A stretch of 64,000 nucleotides of DNA from Globisporangium splendens (lineage: Eukaryota; Oomycota; Peronosporomycetes; Pythiales; Pythiaceae): assembly GCA_006386115.1 (NCBI GenBank), contig VFIW01000037.1:248001-312000 (forward strand). The letters run 5' to 3'. The notes beneath the pieces were generated by a model, which saw nothing but the letters and a program-made list of their open reading frames with translations, made no database searches and was not told where the DNA came from. The translations under genes were made by a program, and so were the position numbers. Below are positions 1 to 11,373 of the stretch, piece after piece; within the stretch, counting starts at the first letter, position 1; every line of letters starts with the position of its first letter.

Positions 1-609
1 GTGGATCGTGTGCTTCGCAAAGATCGCCATCGGTCGTCCACTACAGCGAGCGGGTCCAAGGCATCGACTCCAAATCCGTACTCCGATTTTCAGGCCGAAG
101 CCAGCGGCTCGCATCCATTGGCTCTCACAGGCGATCGTTTGTCTATGCTGACGCCATTCCACTTGGAGCTGGTGCCAGTCGAGCCGGTGAGCATCTCGAC
201 GGTGTTCCCTCTGCCCTCGGAAGATCTGTACGCGCTCCAGCGGAAAGTGTACGAAGTCGCGCACTCGGTGCAAAACGGGTTCCAGTCCAGTGCCAACAAC
301 GAGGATCTCGAGGAGTCGCTGCTCGCGTACACGAACTGCCGCACAGTCGCCTGGAAGGAAGCCGGGAAGCAGGGCGTGACCCACACGGGGATCACGAAGG
401 CGGTGAATGGCGTGGTGCACATCGCAGTGACGATCAAGGCGGAAAAAGGACACGGCGGCCAAGGCGTGCTGTGCATCCAGGAGCAGGATCTGCTAGCGCG
501 TGCGAAGCCCGTGTTCTCCGAGTCCGAGCCGATTCCGTTCGACGTGACGCTCACGTGGGGAGGCAAGCACGTCGGGTACCTGCATGGGGACATCCTGAGC
601 TCCTTGTGA
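1..609 (+). CDS. 3' part of an unrecognised protein gene (5' end outside window)
   Basis: An open frame runs from base 1 to a TGA at 607-609, giving at least 202 residues. There is no convincing ATG at the left edge (the first codon is GTG), so this is taken as the C-terminal part of a gene that starts outside the window. The first 50 residues are Ser/Thr-rich and probably disordered. The rest looks globular, with alternating hydrophobic strands (region around VVHIAVTIKAEKGHGG and VTLTWGGKHVGYLHG). I do not recognise the family. Coding is supported by strong GC3 bias and lack of interruptions; the antisense frame of 167 codons is weaker in composition. Confidence 0.6.
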   Translation: MDRVLRKDRHRSSTTASGSKASTPNPYSDFQAEASGSHPLALTGDRLSMLTPFHLELVPVEPVSISTVFPLPSEDLYALQRKVYEVAHSVQNGFQSSANNEDLEESLLAYTNCRTVAWKEAGKQGVTHTGITKAVNGVVHIAVTIKAEKGHGGQGVLCIQEQDLLARAKPVFSESEPIPFDVTLTWGGKHVGYLHGDILSSL

Positions 610-973
610 GGAGAGAAGATGTATGCATCATTTAGTCAGATCGTATAGTTATTTATTAGTTTTATGTAGGCGAGACCAACGTTTGCTGGCATGAGACTCC
701 GCAGAAGGCGTCTCACATGATTTCGCATTCGCTTAAAGCGCATTAATGGCTGCCAGCATATTCGGCAGGTTCCCTGAGAATTGCCAGTTTGGAGCTCTTT
801 AAAATATGCATCCTTCAAAGGTCCCCATTTCCAAAGCAAAACGGTATAAACAGTGTATCTGTTTTTACAGTACCTGTGCAAGCAGGTCGTAGCTATCTCC
901 TATCCAATTAGAGAGGGTACACCACCCACAGGTTTCACCACACAAAAGGACGGTTCAAGCGCCGCAAACGGGA
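610..973. other. Intergenic, 3' flank of unknown gene and 5' flank of CLC gene
   Basis: AT-richer stretch with no credible ORF. It must contain the polyadenylation region of the leftmost gene and the promoter of the CLC gene. No clear Inr/FPR match was found by eye. Confidence 0.5.
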
Positions 974-3827
974 ATGGACGCGCTCAGCCACGACAGCCGC
1001 TCACTCAAGAAGCGCAGCGCGCTCTCCACTGCATCTGCGTCTTCACTCACGCCGCCAGAAGCACCAGCGCCCGCTAGGAAGAGCAGCAACGACGCTCTCA
1101 ATATGCGCGACGACGACGATCTGCAGCACAATTGCCTCCCGTTCTCCGACGACACGAGCAGCACGAGCAGCTACAACGGCGACGCCAGTGATCATCTGCC
1201 TCTGCCACCGCTCGCGCGACTCCACATAGACGACTACGACAACGACATCGCCACCACGAACGGTCAATGGGACCGCGCCACAGACGTCGTCGACGACGGA
1301 CAAGAGACATCGACCTGGACGCACATGTCGTCGTGCATGCGGCGGTGCGCGTCGGCGAGCGCGCAGCCCGGCTTCTTTGACCCGGCGCGACGCAAGCATA
1401 CAGGTGCGAATGCGCATTTGCCTTATCGCTATCGGTCGTTGCTCTTGCTCTCGGAGCAGGACGACGACGATGACGACGCTGCGTTCGACGCGGTCATTGG
1501 TCTAGATGAAGTGTCTTCTGACACGGACGGTCATAGCAGTGCTAGCGATAGTAGCAGTCGTCGTCGCTTGCGTCGCCCTCTTAACGCACACGGTCCCCTC
1601 TCTGCTTCTGCTGCTATCTTTCTAGACAAGGAGCATATGACCGAACTGACCGTGTCGCTTCTGGAGAGCACGTGGGTGTTCCTGCTGCTGCTCGGCATCC
1701 TCGCGTCCTTCGTCGCGTGGAGCGTCGACATGTGCGTGCTGCTTGTACAGCGAATGCGCACCGATTTCACGGACCTCGGCGGCGCGTGGATGCCCGACTA
1801 CCTCTTGTACACAGGCTACCGCGTGTTCATCCTCGTGCTCGGCGTCGCGTGCACGTTCTTCGTGTGCCCCAATGCCGCCGGCTCGGGGATCCCGGAGATG
1901 CGCAGCATCCTCGGCGGCTTTCCGTTCCCCAACTACTTGTCCAAACGCACGCTGATCGCCAAGTGCTTTGGACTCGTATTTGCGCTCGGCAGCGGGCTCT
2001 CGATCGGCAAAGAAGGTCCGTTCGTGCATTTGAGCTGCATTATCGCGCATCAACTGCTTCGCATGCCGTTGTTCGAGCAGATTCGCCGCTCTCAGGACCT
2101 CACGCACCACGTACTCGCGGCCGCGTGCGCTGTTGGTGTGACAGCCACGTTCGGGACCCCCATCGGCGGCGTACTCTTCAGTATTGAGGTCACGACGACG
2201 TACTACGTCACGAGCAACTACTGGCGCGCCTTCTTTTCCTCGGTACGATGCTTTTTGTGCAACTGATTGATCGTACTCTGTCTTCACATAATGCTAACGT
2301 TTTTGTGATTTCGTAGGTCGTCGGCGTGGTCGTGTTCCGGATCCTCAACAGCCTGATGGATGGCAACAATGTGTCGCTGTTCACGACCACGTTTGCCGTG
2401 CTGCCGTACAAGTCGTACGAGATCACGTTCTTCCTGATCCTCGCGTGCATTTGCGGCATCCTCGGCGCGCTCTTTGTGCGCACGTACCGCTCGATCATGA
2501 ATATCAAGACTCACTTCATGGAGACGTACCTGTTCACGCGCTGGCCGTGGTCGAGAGCCGTGGCGCCGTTCCTGTACGCAGCGTTCGTGGCGCTCATATT
2601 TGCGCTCGTCGAGTTTCCCGTCGGCAGCTTTATGCAACTTTCGCAGCGCCAGATGATCGACGACATGTTCTCCACTGGCAACCTCGCCAGCGCCGACTCG
2701 ACGCATCTGGGTACGTTTATGTCTATGCTTTCGTTAATGGCTTTGGTTGGAGCTGTGATGTCTAATAAGACATTTCCCTTCGTATGCCCCTGCCATTGCG
2801 TATAGCTAAGGATTTCGGTCAGCTCTGGACATCGCCATCCCTGGCGCTGAATCTGTTTTCGTACATCTGCGTGCGCTTTGTCTCGACCGTGATCAGCGCG
2901 ACGGTGATGGTGCCGAGCGGGATCGTGACGCCCGTGTTCGCGGTCGGCGCCGCCTTCGGTCGCCTCTTTGGCGAGATGATCGTGTTTTTCGGCGGAGGCA
3001 ACGAGCTGGCGGGCGGATACGCGGTGGTCGGCGCGGCATCGCTCACGGCCGGTGTCACAGGCACGATCAGCATCGCGGTCATCGTGTTTGAGCTCACGAG
3101 TCAGCTGAGTTACATGATCCCCGTGCTGCTTTGCGTGCTGCTTGGCCGCGCTGTGGCTGCATTCTTCTCGCTCGACATTTACGACACGATCAGCCGACAG
3201 AAGAACCTGCCGCAGTGGCCCGATCTCACCAAGCAAAAGTCGTACGGACTCGTCGCGGGCGACCTCATGCGCGCCGTGCCGCCGTACTGGATCCTGCGCC
3301 ACCAGACGCTGTCTTCGCTTCAGCAAGCGCTCAAGGAAGCGCCCGAGGACGTCACGTTGTTCCCCATTATCGACGACGCGACTACGATGGTGTACCTCGG
3401 TGCAGTGGATCGCGAAGAGCTTGAATCGATCGTGGAGATGTGGACATTGAGTCAAGCGTCTTCCATAGACAACGATGGAAAGAAGGACACATTGCACGAC
3501 AGACTCGCTGTGAATTCGAGTGATGGCAGTGACAGCGATAGCGAGGACGTGGCGCCAAGATCGCGACACATCGAGATGACCAACGTGCTTGCGCTGGCGG
3601 GGCTGTCGAAGTCGCAGGCGACGCGGTCCGTGGATCTCGTGAGACTCGAGTTGCTCAACCTCGACACGGGCAACTTCCACGTGCATCGCGACACGTTTGC
3701 GAGCCAAGTGATCCTGCTCATCTCGGTTTACAAGTCGCCACAGCTCTTTGTGACTGCGCGCGGGAAGCTGCTGGGCGTGATCCACGCGTCAGACCTGCTC
3801 GCGCGCTCTCGGAGATTCATGCTTTGA
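974..3827 (+). CDS. CLC-family chloride channel, 3 exons, two C-terminal CBS regions
   Basis: Exons 974-2242, 2317-2710 and 2806-3827 join in frame through GT-AG introns of 74 and 95 nt to give 894 residues. The cytosolic N terminus of about 210 residues is Asp/Ser-rich. The CLC membrane core follows with the three ion-path signatures: GSGIPE at about 303, GKEGPFVH at about 345 and SGIVTP at about 592. Two CBS-like segments lie at roughly 700-770 and 845-890. The gating glutamate is present (E347). The site used for internal proton transfer in CLC exchangers is Val here (SIEVTT, V406), as in ClC-0/1/2-type channels, so a passive anion channel of plasma or internal membranes is inferred. It is convergent with the CEP95-like gene, 90 bp away. 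Confidence 0.93.
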
Positions 3828-3917
3828 TTGCAGTGAGCCAAGGTCTGATAATATTATTCACCGCTCTGTAAACAAACAGCAACGAGGGTTACATGGTACA
3901 GAGTTTGTGGCTTTATT

Positions 3918-6468
3918 TTACTTGACACGCCTTGTTAGTGGCGCTCCTGTCCTATGGGCTCTTGAAGAGTAGACTGCAGCGGCTTGTGCCATCGTCTTAC
4001 TCTTCTTCTTGGTTGTAGCTGACGTTGCGGTCCGTTGTTGACGTGCCTTCATCGCGGCCGTGTAGAACGCATCGACACGCGCCTGGGACGTTCGCGCGTG
4101 AGCCTCATCGCTGCGTTCCAGCGCCTGCGCCAGTTTGCTCGCTGCGCGAAAGCGTCGCGCTTCCTCGAGATGCTGCTTCTCCTGGAGCAGCGCGGCGATT
4201 TGCGACTCGCGCTCTTTGCGCATTTCTCGAAGCAGCTGCTCCGATGCGAGGCGATGTGCTTTCTCGACGAGTTCGCGTTCCTGGACCTCGCGGTGGGTTT
4301 GCTCCTTCACGAGCTCAATCTGGTTCGAGTAGCTACAGAAAACGCATAAGAAGAGATTCCGTGAGTGAGGTGAACACAATCAAACAAACGCGACCATTTC
4401 ACGAAGAAACGTACAATGCCTCCAAGGACTTTTCGCGCTCGGCATGGTCTTTTTGAATCTGCTTGAGGATGGTCGACGTCGTGCGGTGCTCATCGCGCAG
4501 TTTTTCCTTTTCCAACTGCAAAATGTGGCTCAGTGTGTGGCGCAATTGCTTTTCTTCTTCATGCTTCGAGTCGAGGCCGACAGCGATGCGATGCAATCGG
4601 ATATCCTGCTGGAAGCGGCGCGCGCGAATCTACAAAGTGACACGATGATAGACCAGAGCGATTAAATCAAAGTCAAATGCTAGCCTCTCACGAGACAACT
4701 TGGGTTACATCGCACCTTTTCGACATTGGCAGTATGCTCCCCGAGTTTGTACGCGCGCTCTAGATGCTGCCGTTGACAATACTCTCTCTGCCACCACACA
4801 CAAAGTGAAGAGTTAGAAAGTTTCCAAGTTTCAAGAGCAGCAACGACGTTGACATCGACGTACTTGACGGAGATCTTGGAGATGGTCCTTCAGATAGAGT
4901 TTGTAGCGCATGTACTCGGTATGGGACTTGGATGTGGCTGCATGGCGTGTCGAGGCTGGCTGCAACGGATACAGCGAGGACGCAGAGTCTCGTTTACTGG
5001 TCTTTTCAGGCGGTGACATCGTCGGCTCAACTGGAGCTGGAGCCTTTGGCTGCTTCCTTTTCCCCACATTCGCTTTCTTGACAGGACTTGCGGGTCCAGC
5101 TGTACTGTCATCAGCATCTTGCTGGTTGGTGCTGGTATGCTGCTTGTGCATGGAAGTTGACACCTTTTGTTTGTCCTTGCGATTGTTGTCTCGTGGAGAA
5201 CGCACGCGTGCTACTTCCTCATTATCGTCATCATAGGCATTCCGAGGCGACATCGTTGCCGCCGCAGCAACATTCGGCGCCGTATTCTGAACATCGTCGT
5301 CGGTGATGCTCGCGAAATCCCGCGACACGTCGTTGTCGTCGTCGTCTTCGATGAAGTGCACGCTTTTCTCGCTCCCACTGGCATTCGACACAGACGATAC
5401 GCCGCCAAAGTACATCTGCTCGTCATCGCTCCCGAGTTGTGCTTCTTCCCCCGTGTCTGAGACTCGTTCCTCCTGTCGGTCGTCTCCAACACTATCACTG
5501 CCACTGTTTGAATTCCTCCGAGCGCGAGCAACTGGAACGAATCGACCATATTTCTGTGTTTTCAGCAAATTCAGATCAACAGCTAGCTTCTCGTCCTGCT
5601 GCTGCTTTTGTTTGGCACACATAGCCTTCGATTGATTCGTTGTGGCACTGCCCTGATGCTTTGAGTCTGTGCTCTTTCGTCGATCGGCTGAGAGACCGTG
5701 TCGGCTCCGTGTGATGCTCGTCTTGCTCGTTTCGTACATGTTGACGTCGCCTCGCATTGAATGACTCGTGTGACGACTGCTTTTCTTGCTGTGCTGTCTG
5801 CGCATCGTTGTCGTGGATCGATTGCGCTCCTTCTCCTCACGCTGCTCTTCCTCTTCTTCTGAGCTCCCCAGCACGCTCTTGTGCGCTTCAGACGCAATTG
5901 CCGCGCTCTTTCTCGTTTTCTTCTTCGTCTTGGTCAGCTTCTTCTTCCTCTGCATACTCGTAATACTAGCAATTGCCGATGATGACGCATGCGAAGGCGG
6001 TGTCGCGAGTTGTGCGGGCTCGCCGCGGCGATTCGCTTCTTCCAGGATGCCATAGATCTGCTCAAACATGCGCAGAACGTGGCGGATACTGTCCACGTCA
6101 CCTACGCACAACAACTCACCTGTGACGTCCACAGTATCAAACGCATTCTCCAAGAGCGCGGCCGAGAGCGCGTCCACGACGATCTGCGCGTTCCGCTCGT
6201 AATCCTCGAGACGCTTGGGCACACGCACGATGCGCTCCAGGCGGAACTGGAAGAGCTTCTCGTACAGCGCGACGCTCATGGACGACACGCTCGCGACGAG
6301 GTCCTCGAACTTCTCAAACTTGTGCGCCGCAAAGCCGATCTTCTCGAGCAGCGCGTTCGCGTCGTGCACCACGGCGACCTCGTTCCGATTGCTTCCCATC
6401 TGCTGCTGCTTCTGGGGCGACGTGCGCTGCGCAGGAAGCGCACCAACGTCGGTAAGCGGTGTCGCCAT
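3918..6468 (-). CDS. CEP95/CCDC45-like centrosomal protein, 4 exons
   Basis: Exons on the minus strand are 6468-4864, 4787-4716, 4629-4415 and 4332-3918. All junctions are GT-AG and keep frame, giving 768 residues (human CEP95 is of similar size). Residues about 25-150 form the conserved N-terminal CH-like module of CEP95 (patterns ALYEKLFQFRLERIV and VTGELLCVGDVDSIRHVL). A long charged disordered stretch follows, then a C-terminal coiled coil of about 200 residues rich in E/K/Q. The family localises to centrosomes and basal bodies in animals; a basal-body role in flagellate zoospores is an inference. Codons upstream of the ATG at 6468 read from non-ATG triplets, and an Inr-like site lies about 20 nt upstream, so this ATG is preferred. 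Confidence 0.82.
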
Positions 6469-6479
6469 TGGGAAGCTAT

Positions 6480-6494
6480 ACAATGCAATGAGGG
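6480..6494 (-). promoter_or_regulatory. Inr/FPR-like core promoter of the CEP95-like gene
   Basis: On the minus strand this reads CCTCATTGCATTGT, close to the oomycete initiator plus flanking promoter region. It sits about 12-25 nt upstream of the chosen ATG, which would give a very short 5' UTR. The same CATTGCATT core is found upstream of UTP11. Confidence 0.4.
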
Positions 6495-7857
6495 AGTGCG
6501 GCAGACTCTAGCACGGGGCGTCGTAGAGAGCGCGCGCGATGGTTGATCGCCCTCGTGCTTTGACGCTGTGATCGTTACTGCTCGCGCCACTTTTCAAACG
6601 TCTGTGAAGGAGAACGAGGCGGATACTGACACAGACTTACACTTCCTTTTTGTATTGCTCGACTAAGTACGCATGATTCCTTGAAGAAGCGCCATCGTGA
6701 GTGTGATGAATGCGTTGCTGGCATCTTCAACATAGACACCCTGCATCGCGTTCGCAGGAATCGCGGTATCCTTATATAGCGAGCGAGAGTGCACCATGCA
6801 GTTGCGTAGGTGCGCGTTCAATACTACTACTACTACTACTACTGCTACTACTGTTGCCGCTAAACTTCTGGTTGACATTTGCGGTGTTGGCACTAGACTC
6901 GGCCAATAGCGCTTCAAGGTACCGAGAACACTCGATAAAGTGCGGTTGTCGTTTCGCTGTCCTGGATAACAACTTGACCAAGGAGAGCGTTTTGCCCTGC
7001 GCTCCTGAGTGGCAGTTGCTCCTGCAGCTCAACTGCGTTGACTGTTCTCTTATAAAGCGCTGCCGAACACTCTCGGGGAACGATTGGTTTTGGAAACCAC
7101 CCACGGAACCAAGCCAGCCTTACAGTTAGTTGCAGAACGACACGGAGCTGCTCGGCCGCTTGAGTTAGACTTTGGCTCTCGTTTTAGCCCAAAGGGAGGC
7201 AAATCCAGCATACTGTACCTGAATTTGAGTCATTCGTCAACAACTGCATCATCCTGCGAACTTTGCAGGATGCAGTGCAAAGATGGGTGAGGTCGAGAGA
7301 AGCTATAATTGCTTTCATCACGGGTCTGAGGGCTCGAAACGAGTGGATCGCGTGGTGTGAGGTTGGGATTCGTTGCTGCCCAATGCGCCACTGATTGCCA
7401 GTGCCACCATGCAGCAACGATGTCAGTACGCTTTGATCCTGACAACTGCAGCCAGCAAGAGAAACTGCAACACATTGCAAGGCAACACTGCTGACTGCTT
7501 GGACGTTCACGTAATAACATCAATTCCAACCTGTTATCGTATTTCGAAGGTAGCATGCACCCATTTGCCATCATGAGTGTGGGTCTTCAAGCCAAATGAT
7601 AAGAAGCACCAAGATGCGTCCTTAATATAGCCGGCACATACCAATTTGTAGAGGTGTATCACGACGTATTAGCCAATCATGTGTGGAAGTGAAAACCCGA
7701 CGAAGAGCGCACACGTCGCAATTGCTGACAGGACACACTCATCCTGCTTGCCCCAGTGAGCAGCAGCCGCGGCGCAGAAGCTGACGGTGTTCATTCCACA
7801 ACAAGCGCTCAAGCACGCACTCCTCCTCCACTCTCAAAGCACCCAGCAGCGACCATC
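6495..7857. other. Intergenic stretch with a trinucleotide repeat and only doubtful ORFs
   Basis: About 1.4 kb between the divergent CEP95-like and first OYE genes. Open frames of 60-140 codons exist on both strands but none has recognisable domains, and the best two owe their length to an ACT/AGT repeat (poly-Ser or poly-Leu). A short spliced minus-strand gene ending near 6575 cannot be excluded. Confidence 0.5.
6822..6852. repeat. (TAC)n microsatellite, slightly interrupted
   Basis: About ten TAC/ACT units with one TGC interruption. It lies in noncoding DNA and would encode poly-Ser or poly-Leu if translated, which explains spurious ORFs here. Confidence 0.85.
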
Positions 7858-8994
7858 ATGGCCACCGAGAAGCTCTTCACGCCCGTCACCTTGGGCGGCA
7901 AGAACCCGATCGTGCTGCAACACCGCATCTCCATGGCGCCGCTGACTCGACTCCGTGCCGGAGAAGCGGGTGTCCAGCCGGAGATCGCTGCCAAGTACTA
8001 CGGCCAGCGCGCCACGGAAGGCGGTCTGATCGTCGCTGAGGCCACGAACATCAGCCCCACGGGACGCGGCTACTTTGGATCGCCAGGCATTTTCAGCCAA
8101 GAGCAGATCGACGCGTGGAAGGTGGTGAACGGCGCCGTGCACGCCAAGGGCGGCAAGATTTTCTTGCAGTTGTGGCACACTGGTCGCATTGGCCACCCGA
8201 AGAACCAGCCGAATGGTGAACTCCCAGTGTCATCGAGCGCCAACATGGAAACGGAAGGCAAGGGCCGCATTCCAACGCGTGATGGACGCGAGGCGTTCGT
8301 GGCTCCACGTGCGCTGGAGACCGATGAGATCCCAGCAGTCGTCAAGGACTACCAGCGCGCCGCTGAGAATGCCATCGCCGCGGATTTTGACGGTGTCGAA
8401 TTGCACGCTGCGAACGGCTACTTGCCAGAACAGTTCTTGCAAGATGGGATCAACGACCGCACGGACAAGTACGGTGGCTCGGTGGAGAACCGTGCGCGCT
8501 TCTTGTTCGAGGCTCTCGAAGCGATTCTGGAGAAACTCGACTCGAGCAAGGTCGGCATTCGCCTCTCTCCGTACGGCGCCAGCTTTGGCCAAATGGAGTC
8601 CGACCCGTTCGGAACGTACAGCTACGTGTTCAACAAGCTGAACGACTACGACTTGGCGTACGCGCACATCATCGAGCCGCGCTCGTTCCACTACGACAAC
8701 CCGAACGCGCCGAAGAACGGCGCGACGCGTCAGTTCCGTCCCGTGTACAAGGGCGTGCTCATGACGGCGTCCGGCTACGACCGCGAGAGCGCGGTCAAGG
8801 TCGTGGAAGACGGTGACGCTGACATCGTGGCCATCGGTCGCTACTTCATCTCGAACCCAGACGTCGTCAAGCGCTTCAAGCTCAACGCGCACGTGCGTCC
8901 GTACGACCCGGCGACCTTCTACCTCGAGGGCGAGCTCGGGTATACCGACCAGCCGTTCCTCGAGGAGGAGCAGGCCGCCACTGTGAAGGCATAG
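7858..8994 (+). CDS. Old yellow enzyme / 12-oxophytodienoate reductase-like ene-reductase (copy 1)
   Basis: Single exon of 378 residues from an ATG in good context (atcATGgcc). FMN-dependent NAD(P)H oxidoreductase of the OYE family, reducing activated C=C bonds of enones such as oxylipins or electrophilic xenobiotics; the native substrate is unknown. Visible family marks are APLTR at 27-31, LQLWHTGR at 103-110, the substrate-binding pair H183/N186 with Y188 in HAANGYL, DGINDRTDKYGGS, and the FMN phosphate region around GYDRESA and AIGRYFISNPD. Length is normal. A 34-codon extension upstream of this ATG uses non-ATG starts and was ignored. A paralogue lies 0.8 kb downstream in the same orientation. 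Confidence 0.95.
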   Translation: MATEKLFTPVTLGGKNPIVLQHRISMAPLTRLRAGEAGVQPEIAAKYYGQRATEGGLIVAEATNISPTGRGYFGSPGIFSQEQIDAWKVVNGAVHAKGGKIFLQLWHTGRIGHPKNQPNGELPVSSSANMETEGKGRIPTRDGREAFVAPRALETDEIPAVVKDYQRAAENAIAADFDGVELHAANGYLPEQFLQDGINDRTDKYGGSVENRARFLFEALEAILEKLDSSKVGIRLSPYGASFGQMESDPFGTYSYVFNKLNDYDLAYAHIIEPRSFHYDNPNAPKNGATRQFRPVYKGVLMTASGYDRESAVKVVEDGDADIVAIGRYFISNPDVVKRFKLNAHVRPYDPATFYLEGELGYTDQPFLEEEQAATVKA

Positions 8995-9796
8995 AGTGCG
9001 TTTTCGTTGCGGTATGCACGAATCATTGTGTTGTAATACAGAAATCTAAAATTCGGTCATAAGAATGAGTCACTGTGTGTGTCGAGATGCAATGGGGGCA
9101 AGCGATATGAGTGTGTGTTGCCAGCAACGGCACTGTGAGCGTTCATACAGCTCACGACTAGGCCGCCGACGCAAAGATTTTCAGTCTTTTATTTGATGCA
9201 AATGGCCGACCGCTGTACGCTGGGTGATGATGGTTTGAGAAGCGGGCGGTTAGTCGTCATCAAGAAGGCGAGCACGCAATCTCTCGTCAGCATGCAGGTT
9301 TGTGCCAATCAGAGCGCAGAGTTGCTGCTTGTCAATCCTGGTCTCTCATGTGCAGATTCTCGGCCGAGTTCACCAATGGAAGCGTTGGTGATTTCCTAGG
9401 GTGTATTCCGCCGTATTCACCACGGAAAAGCGAACGCGACACACACTGAGTGCAACACGCCTATAGAAACTGCGTTGAGGGTCCCCGTCGAGTGCTTTCT
9501 TCTCCTCTCATTGGCGCTTTGACCAACAAGAGAGGAAGCACTTTCGAGAAAAAGAAGCTGAAGAGCGACATCTCAATTGAACTTCAGAACCCCCTTCAGT
9601 TCTCTCTCCTACTAAGTACGCATCCTGTCGATCTTCAACACGTTGATTGGTCAGCTCTCGTTGACTGCGTCATCAACCCTTGCTGCACTGTCGAAAGATG
9701 AACCACATATCGTTTTCACAGGTGTCCGGATGAGATGGTTGTCATTCACAGAATTGCCATCGTTTGCCAAAACGCGCAAGAGCTCCGCTAGTGAAG
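8995..9796. other. Intergenic spacer between tandem OYE genes
   Basis: Roughly 800 bp without credible coding frames. It includes the 3' end of copy 1 and the promoter of copy 2; an initiator-like TCATTCACA lies near 9741, about 50 nt before the downstream ATG. Confidence 0.5.
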
Positions 9797-10915
9797 ATGG
9801 CGATCGAGAAGCTGTTCACGCCCATCACGCTGGGCGGCAAGAAGGACCCGATCACGCTGCTGCACCGCGTGGCCATGGCGCCGCTGACGCGCTGCCGCAC
9901 GGGTGAGGAGGGCGTGCAGACGCCGCTGGCTGTCAAGTACTACACGCAGCGCACGACACGCGGCGGGCTCATCGTGGCTGAGGCCACCAACATCTCGCCG
10001 TCTGCGCGAGGCGCGTTCGGCTCCCCCGGCATCTTCACGCAGCAGCAGGTGAAGGCGTGGGAGGCGATCACCAAATCGGTGCACGAGGGTGAGGGCAAGA
10101 TCTTCCTGCAGCTCTGGCACACGGGTCGCGTCAGTCACCCGTTGAACCAGCCGAACGGCCAGCTTCCAGTGTCATCGACTGCGAGATTGGATGATCCACG
10201 CGCGGGAAAGAAGATCGCGACGCGAGAGGGCCGCCAAGAGCCAGTGGTGCCACGCGCTCTTGAAGTGAATGAGATCCCCGGTATCGTCGAGGATTACAAG
10301 GTGGCGGCGAAGAACGCGCTTGCAGCAGGTTTCGACGGCGTTGAGCTGCACGCTGCGAACGGATACCTTCTCGAACAGTTCCTGCACGACGGCATCAACC
10401 GTCGCACGGACGAATACGGCGGTTCTGTGGAAAACCGCGCGCGCTTTCTCTTTGAGGCGCTTGAGGGAATCCTGCAGGTCGTGGACTCGAGCCGCGTCGG
10501 CATTCGGCTGTCGCCCTTCGGTGCGAGTTTCGGCGACCGCGACTCGGACCCGATCGCAACGTACTCGCACGTACTCAACAAGCTGAACGACTACGACCTC
10601 GCGTACGTGCACTTGATCGAGCCGCGCGGGTACCATTTCCTGCACCCCGAGGCACCGCCAAAGGGGGCTGCAAACAAGTTCCGCTCCGTGTACAAGGGCG
10701 TGCTCATGACGGCGTCCGGGTACGACCGCGAGTCGGCGCTCAAGGTCGTGGCCGACGGCGACGCCGACATCGTGGCTTTCGGGCGGTACTTCATCTCGAA
10801 CCCGGATCTCGTCAAGCGGCTGCACCGCAACGCCGAGCTCACCGAGTACGACGTCGAGACGTTCTACTTTGGTGACACTCGCGGATACACCGACTACCCT
10901 TTCCTAGACAATTAA
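9797..10915 (+). CDS. Old yellow enzyme / 12-oxophytodienoate reductase-like ene-reductase (copy 2)
   Basis: Single exon of 372 residues starting at the first ATG (aagATGgcg). The same FMN-binding TIM-barrel family as the upstream copy, and clearly a tandem duplicate. LQLWHTGR lies at about 104-111 and the catalytic pair is H185/N188 with Y190. It differs from copy 1 by a small insertion in the lid region (DDPRAGKKI instead of METEGKGRI), around the active-site mouth, so substrate range may differ. The two proteins align almost without gaps over their whole length. Role in detoxification or oxylipin metabolism is inferred from the family only. Confidence 0.95.
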   Translation: MAIEKLFTPITLGGKKDPITLLHRVAMAPLTRCRTGEEGVQTPLAVKYYTQRTTRGGLIVAEATNISPSARGAFGSPGIFTQQQVKAWEAITKSVHEGEGKIFLQLWHTGRVSHPLNQPNGQLPVSSTARLDDPRAGKKIATREGRQEPVVPRALEVNEIPGIVEDYKVAAKNALAAGFDGVELHAANGYLLEQFLHDGINRRTDEYGGSVENRARFLFEALEGILQVVDSSRVGIRLSPFGASFGDRDSDPIATYSHVLNKLNDYDLAYVHLIEPRGYHFLHPEAPPKGAANKFRSVYKGVLMTASGYDRESALKVVADGDADIVAFGRYFISNPDLVKRLHRNAELTEYDVETFYFGDTRGYTDYPFLDN

Positions 10916-11373
10916 GACAATCAATAATAACGCATCGATCTAATTCGCACCATGCCGGTGTCTAAAACTTCGTACTTAGCGAAAGAACCGCCTCCAAATC
11001 GTCACATGGAACCAGATCCAAAAGTTTCTAATTTTTTCCTTCCTTTTTTCCTTTCCCCCTCCAAATGCTGATGCTAAAAGCGCGAAGAAATCTTGAAAAG
11101 GTGCCCTTTAAACGAGCGGATAGACGCCAAGCGCTCCGTCCACATTCCACTCCCTATCAGCTGCAGCGTGTCCGCGGTATAGTGCGCAGTGTGAGCGAAA
11201 GAGACACTCTCCTGCGTGTAGAGATCAGGGGTGCGCGTGTCTATCGGTGTGCGTCCAGTTTGGCAGAATCTTCGTTCCTGTTCCGTGGCATTCGCATTCA
11301 ACAAAGCGTGTCTGTTCAAGCGCACAGGCTGAAAGGAGGCGTGAGTTCATAAGGCGACTGTGAAGAAGAGAGA
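10916..11373. other. Intergenic, nothing recognised
   Basis: 458 bp between the second OYE gene and the PH-MAPK gene. No domain-bearing ORF seen; pyrimidine-rich near 11035-11060. Confidence 0.5.

Noticed and set aside
6580..7104. Possible small spliced minus-strand gene upstream of CEP95 (fragments ending TFEKWREQ-stop)
   Set aside because: Several incompatible splice choices work equally well, two of the introns would be about 40 nt, and the longest ORF depends on a trinucleotide repeat. No family recognised.
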